This document shows positions 6,101-6,151 of a stretch of 6,151 nt of DNA, in pieces. Numbering within the stretch: position 1 is the stretch's first letter; each line of letters starts with the position of its first letter. Source of the stretch: Ravibacter sp964559125 (GTDB lineage Bacteria > Bacteroidota > Bacteroidia > Cytophagales > Spirosomataceae). The position numbers were made by a program, and so were the translations under genes. The notes below the pieces were generated by a model that did no database searches, was not told where the DNA came from, and saw only the letters and a program-made list of their open reading frames with translations. The stretch spans positions 1 to 6,151 of the forward strand of contig CAZLGW010000093.1 in assembly GCA_964559125.1 (NCBI GenBank), written 5' to 3'.

Positions 6101-6151
6101 GGGAGTTTAGCTCAGTTGGTTCAGAGCATCTGCCTTACAAGCAGAGGGTCG
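6101..6151 (+). tRNA. tRNA-Val, anticodon UAC, 3' part cut off
   Basis: The sequence opens with the acceptor 5' strand GGGAGTT, then TA. The D stem is GCTC (6110-6113) with GAGC (6124-6127). The anticodon stem is TCTGC (6129-6133) with GCAGA (6141-6145) around the loop CTTACAA. The anticodon TAC (6136-6138) reads valine GUA codons. The window ends in the variable loop, so the T arm and acceptor 3' strand are outside. It may be the first of a tRNA cluster, which cannot be judged here. Confidence 0.93.

Overview
The window looks like Bacteroidota chromosome, probably an environmental member such as a Chitinophagales, Cytophagales or Sphingobacteriales lineage; the exact family cannot be fixed from sequence alone. 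The evidence is a porT-type gene (a type IX secretion component found only in this phylum), A/T-rich starts mostly without Shine-Dalgarno sites, and promoter cores matching the phylum's TAnnTTTG -7 element. Two genes encode secreted lipoproteins of families common in Planctomycetes, Verrucomicrobia and carbohydrate-degrading Bacteroidota.

Layout. Left part, minus strand: a large DUF4838 lipoprotein (883-3213), followed downstream by a partial planctomycete-type cytochrome c/DUF1549 lipoprotein (start at 796, running off the left edge). The 86-bp gap between them has no visible terminator, so they may be co-transcribed as an accessory, probably glycan-related, unit. A short divergent promoter region (3214-3336) separates this pair from plus-strand housekeeping genes.

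Centre: asd, aspartate-semialdehyde dehydrogenase (3337-4335), appears to be a single-gene unit with its own promoter and a strong intrinsic terminator (4372-4413). The 280-bp gap after it holds that terminator, a degenerate 10-bp tandem repeat (4473-4512) and a promoter region with phased ACCTG boxes.

Right part, plus strand: ubiE/menG (menaquinone methyltransferase, 4616-5338) overlaps by 52 bp a porT-family outer-membrane beta-barrel gene (5287-6021). A tRNA-Val(UAC) gene with its own promoter begins at 6101 and is cut by the right edge.

asd, ubiE, porT and the tRNA gene are ordinary core genes. The least understood part is the DUF4838 plus cytochrome/DUF1549 pair: both proteins are predicted lipoproteins, and the link between a single-haem domain and a glycoside-hydrolase-like protein has no assigned biochemistry that I know of. 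I found no CRISPR array, insertion sequence, phage gene or clearly new defence-type system.
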